58,596 nucleotides of DNA, taken from contig NZ_JAAMPT010000198.1 of the NCBI RefSeq assembly GCF_012911605.1, positions 1 to 58,596 of the forward strand, written 5' to 3'. Below are positions 35,845 through 44,933 of the stretch, in pieces (position 1 is the first letter of the stretch; each line of letters starts with the position of its first letter). Source of the stretch: Flavobacterium solisilvae. Its GTDB lineage: Bacteria; Bacteroidota; Bacteroidia; Flavobacteriales; Flavobacteriaceae. Under the pieces are notes generated by a model. It worked only from the letters and a program-made list of their open reading frames with translations. It made no database searches and was not told the origin of the DNA. The position numbers and the translations under genes were made by a program.

Positions 35845-37614
35845 TTATTTTTTCTCTTTCTTTTCCATTTCAGCTTTTAAGCCTGCAAGGATATCATTGT
35901 TATCTCCAAGAGCATTTGCTGGAGCGTTTGTAGAAGCTACAGTTTCAGCAGCAGCTTTTACAGCTTTCTCTTCTTCTTCTCTAAAGATAGCAGTGTGAGA
36001 AGCAACAACTCTTTTGAATTCTTTGTTGAACTCAATTACTTTGAATTCAGCTTCGTCACCTTTTTTCAATTTTTTACCGTCTTCTTTTTCTAAGTGACGT
36101 GTTGGAATAAACGCAACAACATCATCTCCAAAATCTACAGTTGCACCTTTGTCAACGATATCAGCAATAACTCCAGTGTGAACTGTTCCTACTGCAAAAG
36201 CATCTTCATGTTTATCCCATGGATTAGCTGTAGTTTGTTTATGACCTAAAGACAATTTACGAGCATCTACATCAAGTTCTAAAACAACAACTTCCAATTT
36301 GTCACCTACGTTAACAAATTCTGATGGATGTTTGATTTTTTTAGTCCAAGATAAATCAGAAATGTAAACTAAACCATCGATACCTTCTTCTAATTCAACG
36401 AAAATACCAAAGTTTGTAAAGTTTCTAACGATACCTGTGTGTTTAGAACCAACTGGATATTTAGCTGTAATATCAGTCCATGGATCTTGCGTCATTTGTT
36501 TGATACCTAATGACATTTTTCTTTCGTCTCTGTCAAGAGTTAAAACTACTGCTTCAACTTCATCACCAACTTTTACGAAATCTTGAGCAGAACGTAAATG
36601 AGTTGACCAAGACATTTCAGAAACGTGGATTAAACCTTCAACACCTTCAGCAACTTCGATGAAAGCACCATAGTCAGCAAGAACTACAACTTTACCCTTC
36701 ACTTTGTCACCTACTTTAAGTTCAGCACCAAGTGCATCCCATGGATGAGCGTTTAATTGTTTTAAACCTAATTGGATTCTTGTTTTTTCGTCATCGAAAT
36801 CAAGGATAACTACGTTCAATTTTTGGTCTAATTCAAGAACTTCACTTGGGTGATTGATTCTTGACCAAGAAAGGTCAGTAATATGGATTAATCCATCAAC
36901 ACCACCAAGGTCAATAAACACACCATAAGAAGTAATATTTTTAACAACACCTTCTAATACTTGTCCTTTTTCTAATTGACCAATAATTTCTTTTTTCTGA
37001 ACTTCGATATCTGCCTCGATAAGCGCTTTGTGAGAAACAACAACGTTTTTGAATTCGTGGTTAATTTTTACCACTTTGAACTCCATCATTTTGTTTACAT
37101 ATACATCATAATCACGGATTGGTTTCACATCAATTTGTGAACCTGGTAAGAACGCTTCGATACCGAAAACGTCAACTATCATACCACCTTTAGTTCTACA
37201 TTTAACAAAACCTTGAACAATTTCTCCAGTTTCGTTAGCAGCAATAACTCTATCCCAAGATTTGATAGTTCTAGCTTTTCTGTGAGATAATACTAATTGA
37301 CCTGTTTTGTCCTCACGAACGTCGATTAATACCTCAACTTTGTCTCCTACTTTTAAGTTTGGATTGTAACGGAATTCGTTTAAAGAAATAACACCTTCCG
37401 ATTTTGCATTAATGTCAACAATTGCATCTCTGTCAGTAATACGAACTACTACACCTTCTACAACTTCTTCATTGTCAGTAGAGATAAAAGTTTTAGTAAC
37501 TAAATCTTCAAACTCTTGCAAGTTTTTTGCATCTACTGCATCAATTCCTTCTGCGTAATTGTGCCAGTTAAAATCGTTTAAAAACGCCTGTTGATCTTTG
37601 TTTAATTCAGCCAT
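35845..37614 (-). CDS. rpsA: 30S ribosomal protein S1
   Basis: This 589-aa protein is made of about six S1 RNA-binding repeats (clear examples begin GEIVQGFVKCRTKGG, GQVLEGVVKNITSYGVFIDLG, GDKVKGKVVVLADYGAFIEV and GSKHTGIVRNFTNFGIFVEL). The C-terminal tail is acidic then Lys-rich and ends EMEKKEKK. S1 binds mRNA leaders and helps initiation; in Bacteroidota, where Shine-Dalgarno sites are weak, this role may matter more. It is monocistronic, with a strong promoter and a leader of about 110 nt. Confidence 0.96.
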   Translation of the reverse strand: MAELNKDQQAFLNDFNWHNYAEGIDAVDAKNLQEFEDLVTKTFISTDNEEVVEGVVVRITDRDAIVDINAKSEGVISLNEFRYNPNLKVGDKVEVLIDVREDKTGQLVLSHRKARTIKSWDRVIAANETGEIVQGFVKCRTKGGMIVDVFGIEAFLPGSQIDVKPIRDYDVYVNKMMEFKVVKINHEFKNVVVSHKALIEADIEVQKKEIIGQLEKGQVLEGVVKNITSYGVFIDLGGVDGLIHITDLSWSRINHPSEVLELDQKLNVVILDFDDEKTRIQLGLKQLNAHPWDALGAELKVGDKVKGKVVVLADYGAFIEVAEGVEGLIHVSEMSWSTHLRSAQDFVKVGDEVEAVVLTLDRDERKMSLGIKQMTQDPWTDITAKYPVGSKHTGIVRNFTNFGIFVELEEGIDGLVYISDLSWTKKIKHPSEFVNVGDKLEVVVLELDVDARKLSLGHKQTTANPWDKHEDAFAVGTVHTGVIADIVDKGATVDFGDDVVAFIPTRHLEKEDGKKLKKGDEAEFKVIEFNKEFKRVVASHTAIFREEEEKAVKAAAETVASTNAPANALGDNNDILAGLKAEMEKKEKK

Positions 37615-37732
37615 GCTGATAAAATAATTTGTATGCTGTGCTTCTTGAGTTTATTATCGAATAGAAAACAACAGCAGTGTTTTACATAAATAGTTGATAC
37701 CTAAAGGAAACTCTACTTCGCCAAAAGGTTTG

Positions 37733-37762
37733 CAAAATTACGCATAATTTCTTAACTACAAA
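37733..37762 (-). promoter_or_regulatory. rpsA promoter (near-consensus Bacteroidota type)
   Basis: On the minus strand TTTG (37762-37759) is followed after 18 bp by TAATTTTG (37740-37733), a full match to the TTTG...TAnnTTTG consensus. Transcription should begin near 37726, giving a leader of about 110 nt before the rpsA ATG. Confidence 0.75.
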
Positions 37763-37784
37763 ACATTTAACACAAGAAATGACC

Positions 37785-37872
37785 TTTTTTTCTTGGAGCG
37801 AATGGTTCGGGAATTTTTGGATGCCGTTTTCCCGCTTTTCGCTCTACTTCGTGCCGCTACAATCGGGGCTAA
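37785..37872 (-). ncRNA. Repeated structured intergenic element, copy B
   Basis: Read on the minus strand it begins TTAGCCCCGATTGTAGCGG, continues with GCGAAAAGCGGGAAAA and ends ACCATTCGCTCC. These are the same head, middle and tail words as copy A at 9708-9817. CCCG of the head can pair with CGGG of the middle, a compensatory C-G version of the CCTG/CAGG pair in copy A, which argues for RNA structure. It lies between the MFS terminator and the rpsA promoter. Confidence 0.5.
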
Positions 37873-37900
37873 TTTGGATTTGTATTGAATTCTTGAAAAC

Positions 37901-37955
37901 AAAAAAGACCTAACAGTCCCGAAGTTTCGGGATGAAAATCTGTTAGGTCTAAAAT
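37901..37955 (-). terminator. Intrinsic terminator with nested hairpin
   Basis: On the minus strand AGACCTAACAG pairs with CTGTTAGGTCT (37940-37950 and 37906-37916) and is followed by TTTTTTG. Inside the loop TCCCGAAGTTTCGGGA forms a second perfect hairpin. It ends transcription of the NupG-type MFS gene. Confidence 0.9.
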
Positions 37956-37969
37956 TTTAAACGCTACTT

Positions 37970-39226
37970 TTAATGACTTACATTGGCTACATCATTAGGA
38001 TTATGTTTGTGCTTAAACAAAACCGCAAAAGCAATAGCGATAATTAAAGAGTAAGCTGCAAACGCCAACCAGATGTTGTGCCAATCTCTTTCACCGTTGT
38101 GCGTAAAATATTTTTCAATTGCCCAACCTGACGTAAAACTTCCCAATACTGCTCCAAAACCTTTGGTCATCATCATAAACAATCCTTGAGCCGAAGAACG
38201 TATTTTTGCATTAGTCGAAGTTTCAACAAACAAAGAACCCGAAATATTAAAGAAGTCAAATGCCATTCCGTAAACAATACATGATAAAATAATCATCCAA
38301 AGTCCATCTGTCGGATTTCCGTAAGCAAATAATCCAAAACGTAAAACCCAAGCCAACATCGAAATTAACATTACTTGCTTAATTCCAAAACGCTTTAAGA
38401 AAAAAGGAATTGCCAAAATAAACAATGTTTCCGAAACCTGCGAAATCGACATAATGATAGTAGAATATTTCACTACAAATGAATCGGCATATTCAGGAAC
38501 ATTTTTAAATTCATCTAAAAAAACATCGCCATAAGCATTTGTTAACTGCAAAGCGCCACCAAGAAACATAGAGAAAATAAAAAACAAAGCCATTTTATAA
38601 GTTCCAAATAATTTGAAAGCTTCTAATCCTAAAGATTCTACAAAAGAAGACTTTTCCGCTTTAGTATGTTGTGGTTTACATTTTGGCAATGAAAACGCAT
38701 ACAATCCAAGTAAAATAGCAGCAATTCCTGCTATATAAAATTGATATGCTGTAGCTTTATTTCCTGTTAAGTTAGTCAACCACATCGCAGCAATAAAACC
38801 AACTGTTCCCCATACTCTAATGGGTGGAAAATCCTTCACCACATCGCCATCCGAACTATTTTTTAAAGCAGTATAAGATATCGAATTAGACAACGCAATT
38901 GTTGGCATGTAAAAACACATCGCCAAAAGCATTACATAAATAAAATTTCCTGGTGTTTCTACTTGAGGTAAATAAAACAAAACTAAAGCATACAAAATAT
39001 GAAGAATTCCATATAATTTTTCAGCATTAATCCAGCGATCAGCTAATATTCCGGTTAGTGTTGGCATAAACAAGGAAGCGATTCCCATTGTTCCAAATAC
39101 TAATCCAAATTGTGTTCCTTCCCATTGTTTTGTGCCAAACCAAAAATTGGCAATAGTAATCAACCATGCACCCCAAACAAAGAACTGAAAGAAGTTCATG
39201 GTAATTAATCTGTTCTTTATACTCAT
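37970..39226 (-). CDS. NupG-type nucleoside permease, MFS
   Basis: This 418-aa protein has twelve predicted membrane helices. It starts MSIKNRLITMNFFQFFVWGAWLIT and contains GILADRWINAEKL, FYMPTIALSNSISYTAL and FPPIRVWGTVGFIAAMW, the pattern of the nucleoside:H+ symporter branch (NupG, XapB). It is expected to import nucleosides using the proton gradient. It is flanked by a terminator on its 3' side and stands alone. Sugar-nucleoside specificity cannot be read from the sequence. Confidence 0.88.
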   Translation of the reverse strand: MSIKNRLITMNFFQFFVWGAWLITIANFWFGTKQWEGTQFGLVFGTMGIASLFMPTLTGILADRWINAEKLYGILHILYALVLFYLPQVETPGNFIYVMLLAMCFYMPTIALSNSISYTALKNSSDGDVVKDFPPIRVWGTVGFIAAMWLTNLTGNKATAYQFYIAGIAAILLGLYAFSLPKCKPQHTKAEKSSFVESLGLEAFKLFGTYKMALFFIFSMFLGGALQLTNAYGDVFLDEFKNVPEYADSFVVKYSTIIMSISQVSETLFILAIPFFLKRFGIKQVMLISMLAWVLRFGLFAYGNPTDGLWMIILSCIVYGMAFDFFNISGSLFVETSTNAKIRSSAQGLFMMMTKGFGAVLGSFTSGWAIEKYFTHNGERDWHNIWLAFAAYSLIIAIAFAVLFKHKHNPNDVANVSH

Positions 39227-39307
39227 AAAAATAGTTTTAGATTTCGTTAGAAAATAGCTCGTAAATCTACTATTAAAAATGAGAATTGCAAAAATATAAT
39301 AACGATT

Positions 39308-39386
39308 TTGTCATTTCGACGAAGGAGAAATCACACAAGATGGTTTTAAATCTTATAATGAGATTTCTCCTTCGTCGAAATGACAA
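39308..39386. repeat. Perfect 25-bp inverted repeat
   Basis: The arm at 39308-39332 (TTGTCATTTCGACGAAGGAG...) is exactly complementary to 39362-39386, with a 29-bp loop. It lies between cmk and the NupG-type gene. A degenerate single arm of the same family is found near 7700-7722. It probably belongs to an interspersed palindromic repeat family and can act as a strong RNA hairpin at the 3' end of cmk. Confidence 0.92.
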
Positions 39387-39401
39387 GTTAACGGATAATA
39401 A

Positions 39402-40094
39402 TTATTGATTAATAACTTCTTCAACTAATTCTAAAACAGTAGTAAATTGTTCTTCTTTTGAAAGATAAGAATTATCAATTTCAATAGCATCATCAGCAAT
39501 AACCAATGGAGAATCGGCTCGATGCGTATCAATGTAATCGCGTTCTTGTACGTTTTTTAAAACATCTTCGTAGGTAACATTATCGCCTTTAGCTTGAAGT
39601 TCGTCAAATCTACGTTGCGCACGAGTTTCGGCACTTGCAGTCATGAAAATTTTAAGCTCAGCATTTGGAAAAACAACCGTTCCAATATCGCGACCATCCA
39701 TCACAATGCCTTTGTCTTTTCCCATGGCTTTTTGTTGTTCAACCAATTTGGCTCGAACTTCTGAAACCTCAGCTATTTTACTCACAAACCCTGAAACTTC
39801 AAGCGTTCTGATTTGTTTTTCGACATTTACATCATTGAGATACATTTCAGCAAAACCTAATTCGGGGTTGAACTCAAAGTGTAATTTTATATTGGGTAAA
39901 CTTACAATCAATTCGTTTTTATGAAAAAAATCATTAGAAATGAAACCATTTTGCATTGCAAAAAAAGTTACCGCACGATACATTGCGCCAGTATCAACAT
40001 AAACATATCCTAATTCTTTAGCCAATTGTTTTGCTAAAGTACTTTTTCCTGTTGACGAATATCCGTCGATTGCAATGGTAATTTTTTTACTCAC
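39402..40094 (-). CDS. cmk: Cytidylate kinase
   Basis: This enzyme phosphorylates CMP and dCMP using ATP. The P-loop is IDGYSSTGKSTLAKQLA, followed by the CMK motifs YVDTGAMYRAVTFFA, MDGRDIGTVVFPNA and RDYIDTHRADSPL. The GTG at 40094 gives MSKKITIAIDG and a 230-aa protein, the normal CMK start and length. An ATG at 40172 gives 26 extra residues without similarity to the family and would overlap the upstream porQ stop by 20 bp, so it is less likely. It is probably co-transcribed with porQ. Confidence 0.93.
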   Translation of the reverse strand: MSKKITIAIDGYSSTGKSTLAKQLAKELGYVYVDTGAMYRAVTFFAMQNGFISNDFFHKNELIVSLPNIKLHFEFNPELGFAEMYLNDVNVEKQIRTLEVSGFVSKIAEVSEVRAKLVEQQKAMGKDKGIVMDGRDIGTVVFPNAELKIFMTASAETRAQRRFDELQAKGDNVTYEDVLKNVQERDYIDTHRADSPLVIADDAIEIDNSYLSKEEQFTTVLELVEEVINQ

Positions 40095-40152
40095 AATGTT
40101 TTCTATTATTTTTTTTGGTGTTCGTGAACCTTCGGTTTCAAAATTTATTTTT

Positions 40153-41184
40153 TTAATAACTGTTGTCTGCAAAATCTATTGTTAAACCAAATAGACTTGT
40201 GTTTGCCGCTAAAGTATATCGTGAATAGGAATAGTTAAATTTTAATTTTCTAATTTTCAAACCAATACCAACTGAAATTCCAGAAAAATTTCGTTGCTCT
40301 AAAATACGTAATTCTTCGGCACGACGAAAATTATATCCTAAACGAATGTTGAAACCTTTATCTGGAAATAATTCGGCACCAACAACTACATGTCGCAAAG
40401 CATTATTAAAAACCGAGACTTTTTCAGGAGTTGAACCGCCATCAAGTGAACCTTCGGCACGATTTGGATTGGAAAAAGCAATATTCCATTGTTGCATATT
40501 TTCCAACGTTAAATGCCAACGAATGGGAACATTTTCCATTAATTGTGAAACTCCAACTAAAACTTCCAGCGGTAATTTTTCTCTTGTTTCGGCATAAGGC
40601 GTAATCTGCATTCCAATATTTCTAATCACCAAAGCCCAATTGACATCGTTTCGTTCATCGATAAATAATCCTCCAATATCAACAGCTGCGCCAAATGAAT
40701 TGTAACTTTCTAGTGTAGAAGAAATCAATTTGGCATTGGCACCGATATAAAAACTGGAAAACGGAATATTATAAGCATAGCCAAACGACAACGCCATATC
40801 ACTACCTGTAAAACTGGAAGTTGGCTGACCATTTTCGTCATATCCGTCAAAACTTCCGTAGTTTACATAATTCACTCCAGCATGAAATGTTTGCAAATGT
40901 CTATCATAAGTATAAGCATAAGCAGCAGTTCCATATGTAACTTCGCCAAAATAACTTCCATAATTTAATGCTAATTTATTATCCATTTCAGCATTGATTG
41001 TTGCCGGATTAAAATGTGCCTGATTGACATCACTGTCATAAATAGTAATGGTTTTTCCACCCAAAGCAGCCTGTCTTGGCGACGTAACTAGGTTCAAAAA
41101 TTGATATACTGATCTACCACCAATTTGTGCGAAACCAGCCAAATTAGTAAGCAATAAAACAGTACAAGCAATTTTTTTTACCAT
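40153..41184 (-). CDS. porQ: Type IX secretion system protein PorQ
   Basis: This is a 343-aa predicted outer-membrane beta-barrel with a signal peptide (MVKKIACTVLLLTNLAGFAQ). The conserved start of the mature protein, YQFLNLVTSPRQAALGGKTI, and the internal HFNPATINAEMDNKLALNYGSYF identify PorQ. PorQ belongs to the T9SS outer-membrane attachment machinery with PorU, PorV and PorZ, which cuts the sorting domain and links cargo to the surface. A TTG at 41199 is an upstream alternative start, but the ATG at 41184 begins the signal peptide. The pairing with cmk is common in Bacteroidota. Confidence 0.9.
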   Translation of the reverse strand: MVKKIACTVLLLTNLAGFAQIGGRSVYQFLNLVTSPRQAALGGKTITIYDSDVNQAHFNPATINAEMDNKLALNYGSYFGEVTYGTAAYAYTYDRHLQTFHAGVNYVNYGSFDGYDENGQPTSSFTGSDMALSFGYAYNIPFSSFYIGANAKLISSTLESYNSFGAAVDIGGLFIDERNDVNWALVIRNIGMQITPYAETREKLPLEVLVGVSQLMENVPIRWHLTLENMQQWNIAFSNPNRAEGSLDGGSTPEKVSVFNNALRHVVVGAELFPDKGFNIRLGYNFRRAEELRILEQRNFSGISVGIGLKIRKLKFNYSYSRYTLAANTSLFGLTIDFADNSY

Positions 41185-41301
41185 GGAAATAAATAGCAAT
41201 CTATATACTATAACGGAAATGCGAAGATATTATTTTAAATTGGATAGAAAAAAATGGTTTTTAATCATTTTTAAACTCGCAAGAACATCTTTTAAACAAA
41301 A

Positions 41302-41336
41302 AACCTACAAGGTTTTAAAAACCTTGCAGGTTGAAA
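41302..41336 (-). terminator. Intrinsic terminator of lon
   Basis: AACCTACAAGG and CCTTGCAGGTT form an 11-bp stem with one mismatch around a TTTTAAAAA loop. In the minus direction a T-run follows. Confidence 0.85.
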
Positions 41337-41355
41337 TTATTTTGAGAACTGAAAA

Positions 41356-43806
41356 TTACAGCTTTTTTGCGTTTTTAACCTTTTGGTTCGTAATCGCAAC
41401 GTCTATAACTTCACTCATTTCCTTCACGTAATGGAAAGTCAATCCTTCAATATATTCAGGTTTGATTTCATCAATATCGCTTTTGTTTTCGTGACAAAGG
41501 ATAATTTCTTTGATGTTTGCTCTCTTAGCTGCTAAGATTTTCTCTTTAATTCCACCAACTGGAAGCACTTTTCCTCGAAGCGTAATTTCGCCTGTCATAG
41601 CTAAGCCTTTCTTCACTTTCTTTTGGGTTAGTAACGAAACCAAAGAAGTCAACATTGCAATTCCGGCACTTGGTCCATCTTTTGGCGTTGCACCTTCGGG
41701 AACGTGAAGATGAATATTGTATTTAGAAAGCATCTCAGCTTCTAATCCAAAAAGTTCAGCATTGGCTTTGATATATTCTAAAGCAATGGTTGCTGATTCT
41801 TTCATCACGGTTCCAAGATTTCCTGTCAACGTTAAATTTCCTTTTCCAGCAGAAATCAATGATTCTATAAACAAAATATCTCCACCAACTGATGTCCAAG
41901 CTAAACCAGTTACAACTCCAGCAACATCGTTACTTTCAGATTTATCGCGTTCTAATTTTGGCGCACCAAGAATTTTAACGATATCTTCATCGGTTACTTT
42001 TTTATTGTATTCTTCTTCCATTGCTACTGATTTGGCAGCATTTCGGATAACTTGTGCAATTTTTTGTTCCAAACTTCTCACACCCGATTCACGAGTGTAA
42101 CCTTCAACAATTTTTTCTAATTGTTTTTTACCAATAGTCAAATCTTTTGGTGTTAATCCGTGTTCTTTCAGTTGTTTTGGGAACAAATGCTGACGAGCAA
42201 TTTCTACTTTTTCTTCAATAGTATAACCAGTCATTCTAATCACTTCCATTCTGTCTTTCAACGCTGGCTGAATGGTTGCCATATTATTTGACGTAGCAAT
42301 GAACATTACTTTTGACAAATCGTAACCCATTTCTAGGAAATTATCATAAAACTCGCTGTTTTGTTCAGGATCAAGAACTTCTAGCAAAGCCGATGATGGA
42401 TCGCCTTGATGCGAATTTGACAACTTATCGATTTCATCCAAAACAAAAACCGGATTAGAAGTTCCTGCTTTTTTCAAACTTTGAATAATTCTTCCTGGCA
42501 TTGCACCGATATAGGTTTTTCTATGACCGCGAATTTCAGCTTCGTCACGCAAACCGCCAAGCGAAATTCGAACATATTCTCTTCCTAACGCTTCGGCAAT
42601 AGATTTTCCAATCGATGTTTTTCCAACACCTGGTGGACCAGTTAAACAAATAATTGGCGATTTCATGTCATTTCGCAATTTCAAAACTGCCAAATGTTCG
42701 ATAATTCTTTTTTTGACATCTTCTAAACCAAAATGGTCTTTGTCGATAATTTTTTGTGCTCGTTTTAAATCGAAATTGTCTTTTGAAAATTTATTCCATG
42801 GCAATTCAAGAAACAAATCAAGGTAATTTCTTTGGATACCAAAATCAGGCGATTGAGGATTAGTTCGCTGTAATTTTGAAATTTCTTTTTCAAAATGTTT
42901 AGCGGTTTTTTCGTCCCAAGATTTGGTTTTAGCCTTTTGACGCATTTCTTCAATTTCTTGTTCATAGGAAACACCACCCAATTCTTCTTGGATAGTTTTC
43001 ATTTGCTGATGCAAGAAATATTCGCGTTGTTGTTGGTCTAAATCAAAACGAACTTTTGACTGAATGTCATTTTTAAGTTCCAATTTTTGCAACTCAACAT
43101 TCATGTATCGAAGTGTTTCCAAAGCTCTATCTTTCAAAACATTAATCGACAATAAATCTTGTTTTTCCTTAACCGAAAGGTTCATATTAGAAGAAACAAA
43201 ATTGATTAAAAACGATTGACTTTCGATATTTTTTATAGCAAAAGTAGCTTCGGTTGGAATATTTGGGCTTTCCTTAATAATTTCGATTGCCAATTCACGA
43301 ATGGAATCAACAATAGCATTAAATTCGGTATCAGTTTTCTTTGGGCGTTTTTCTTCTACTTCTTTTACAGAGGCTTTTAAATAAGGAACTTCGGTCGTAA
43401 CCGTATCGATTTCAAAACGCTTTTTTCCTTGAAGAATTACAGTAACATTTCCGTCGGGCATTTTTAAAACGCGAAGGATTTTAGCAACTGTTCCAACTGG
43501 ATGAATATCATTTTTGGTTGGATCTTCATCGGCTTCATTTTTTTGTGCAACTACCCCAATAATTTTGTTTCCAGCATTGGCATCGTTAATCAATTTTATC
43601 GATTTATCTCTTCCGGCAGTAATTGGAATTACAACTCCGGGAAAAAGCACTGTATTTCGCAATGGTAGAATTGGCAACGAAAGAGGTAATTCTTCCTTGC
43701 TCATTTCTTCTTCATCTTCTGGAGTTAAAAGCGGAATTAACTCAGCTTCGTTATCAAATTCTTGAAGTGACAAACTATCGAGTGTTATAATATTGTGTTT
43801 TGACAT
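41356..43806 (-). CDS. lon: Lon protease (endopeptidase La)
   Basis: Lon is an ATP-dependent serine protease of the cytosol that degrades damaged and regulatory proteins. The 816-aa protein has the N-terminal substrate-binding domain (about 40-240), a coiled-coil (about 240-330), an AAA+ module with [19 protein letters not shown] and VFVDEID-like [10 protein letters not shown], and the C-terminal protease domain. The catalytic dyad is Ser713 in [10 protein letters not shown] and Lys756 in [13 protein letters not shown]. Length and order are normal. It is transcribed alone. Confidence 0.97.
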   Translation of the reverse strand: MSKHNIITLDSLSLQEFDNEAELIPLLTPEDEEEMSKEELPLSLPILPLRNTVLFPGVVIPITAGRDKSIKLINDANAGNKIIGVVAQKNEADEDPTKNDIHPVGTVAKILRVLKMPDGNVTVILQGKKRFEIDTVTTEVPYLKASVKEVEEKRPKKTDTEFNAIVDSIRELAIEIIKESPNIPTEATFAIKNIESQSFLINFVSSNMNLSVKEKQDLLSINVLKDRALETLRYMNVELQKLELKNDIQSKVRFDLDQQQREYFLHQQMKTIQEELGGVSYEQEIEEMRQKAKTKSWDEKTAKHFEKEISKLQRTNPQSPDFGIQRNYLDLFLELPWNKFSKDNFDLKRAQKIIDKDHFGLEDVKKRIIEHLAVLKLRNDMKSPIICLTGPPGVGKTSIGKSIAEALGREYVRISLGGLRDEAEIRGHRKTYIGAMPGRIIQSLKKAGTSNPVFVLDEIDKLSNSHQGDPSSALLEVLDPEQNSEFYDNFLEMGYDLSKVMFIATSNNMATIQPALKDRMEVIRMTGYTIEEKVEIARQHLFPKQLKEHGLTPKDLTIGKKQLEKIVEGYTRESGVRSLEQKIAQVIRNAAKSVAMEEEYNKKVTDEDIVKILGAPKLERDKSESNDVAGVVTGLAWTSVGGDILFIESLISAGKGNLTLTGNLGTVMKESATIALEYIKANAELFGLEAEMLSKYNIHLHVPEGATPKDGPSAGIAMLTSLVSLLTQKKVKKGLAMTGEITLRGKVLPVGGIKEKILAAKRANIKEIILCHENKSDIDEIKPEYIEGLTFHYVKEMSEVIDVAITNQKVKNAKKL

Positions 43807-43971
43807 GTATGGTATTTAAAATAGGTCAATATGGCATTAATTTTCAATAAATGAATAACAAATGTAAGATATCATTTTAAAAATTGACCTCTAATTTGCA
43901 AACATTTAAGTTTTGTTACTAATAAATATAATTGATTAGCGATTGGATATGACAAGTATTATGCCACAAAA

Positions 43972-43996
43972 AAAATCCGCCAAAATGACGGATTTT
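43972..43996 (-). terminator. Intrinsic terminator of the lipoprotein gene
   Basis: AAAATCCG and CGGATTTT form an 8-bp stem. In the minus direction the stem is followed by TTTTTTTTG. Confidence 0.85.
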
Positions 43997-44017
43997 GATA
44001 TTCTTAAATTCTTTTAA

Positions 44018-44899
44018 TTAATATTCCACTTCAAAAGCTCCTTCAGTAACATTGAATGTTGACGTTACAAAACTAAATGTTCCTTTGATTTTTGTTGCTG
44101 TTTTTGAAATAATAGTTACCGTACCAGAAGTTGCAGTAAAATCTTCATCATCAAAAGTATAAGAAGCTTGAACAACATCAGTAGCACTATTTCCAGTAAT
44201 TGGATATGTTCCAGCACCTAGATTAGCTCTAACTGAAACTGTCATCGAGTTAAGAGCTGCATCTTGGGCAGCAACACTGATAAAATCTTGACCTGCAATA
44301 CCTATTTCGGCAGCAAGTATATCAACCTCATTAAATTCAATACCGTTTACTTGAGCAAAAAATGTATCACCTGTTTCTGCTTGAACAATATAAGGAACAT
44401 TTTGAAAAACTCCGTTAGTAAATATCGTTGGAAGTATATTCGTAACAGTGTCATCAGACCAATATCCTTTAAAATTAAAAGTTCCAGAGATTGTTTTATT
44501 AGTTGTATTGATATTAGTAATAGTGATTGAACCTGTATTTTCAGTCGGATTATCTATATTCATTGACCAATAACCATATTCAGAACCTGCAGGATTAAAA
44601 TTCAGAATATTTTGATTTGCTGGATATGTTCCTGTTGTGCTTCCATCAATTAAAATTCCAAACGATTCTCCGTTGTTTTTTAACGCACCCATTCGAATCA
44701 TATTACCTGAAATTATTGCTTGCGCAGATGTGGCATTCCATGTACTTCCACTAAAATCAGCTCTAAATACCGCGTTTGCAGGATTTCCACCACCGTTTCC
44801 TAAATCAATAGCAGGATCAATTGGTTCGTTGTCACACGATGTAAAGGTAAAAGCTGTAAAAATTAAAAATAATCCAGCTAAAAATTTTATGTTTTTCAT
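44018..44899 (-). CDS. Lipoprotein with two DUF6252-like segments
   Basis: This 293-aa protein has a lipoprotein signal peptide: hydrophobic residues 6-20 and the lipobox FTSCDN, with the lipid-modified Cys at about 22. The mature part has two similar beta-rich halves, each starting with a strand such as NAVFRADFSGSTWNAT or DTFFAQVNGIEFNEV. Each half contains GTYPI/GTYPA turns and ends with 'TISGTFNF' or 'KIKGTFSF'. That looks like a duplication of a DUF6252-type unit common in Flavobacteriaceae. Function is unknown. It is monocistronic. Confidence 0.75.
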   Translation of the reverse strand: MKNIKFLAGLFLIFTAFTFTSCDNEPIDPAIDLGNGGGNPANAVFRADFSGSTWNATSAQAIISGNMIRMGALKNNGESFGILIDGSTTGTYPANQNILNFNPAGSEYGYWSMNIDNPTENTGSITITNINTTNKTISGTFNFKGYWSDDTVTNILPTIFTNGVFQNVPYIVQAETGDTFFAQVNGIEFNEVDILAAEIGIAGQDFISVAAQDAALNSMTVSVRANLGAGTYPITGNSATDVVQASYTFDDEDFTATSGTVTIISKTATKIKGTFSFVTSTFNVTEGAFEVEY

Positions 44900-44933
44900 A
44901 ACGTCTTTAATTATTCTTCAAATATAATTTTTT

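Noticed and set aside
40095..40172. Longer ATG start of cmk
   Set aside because: The extra 26 residues do not resemble CMK, and the start would overlap the porQ stop; a GTG gives the standard start. Not fully excluded.
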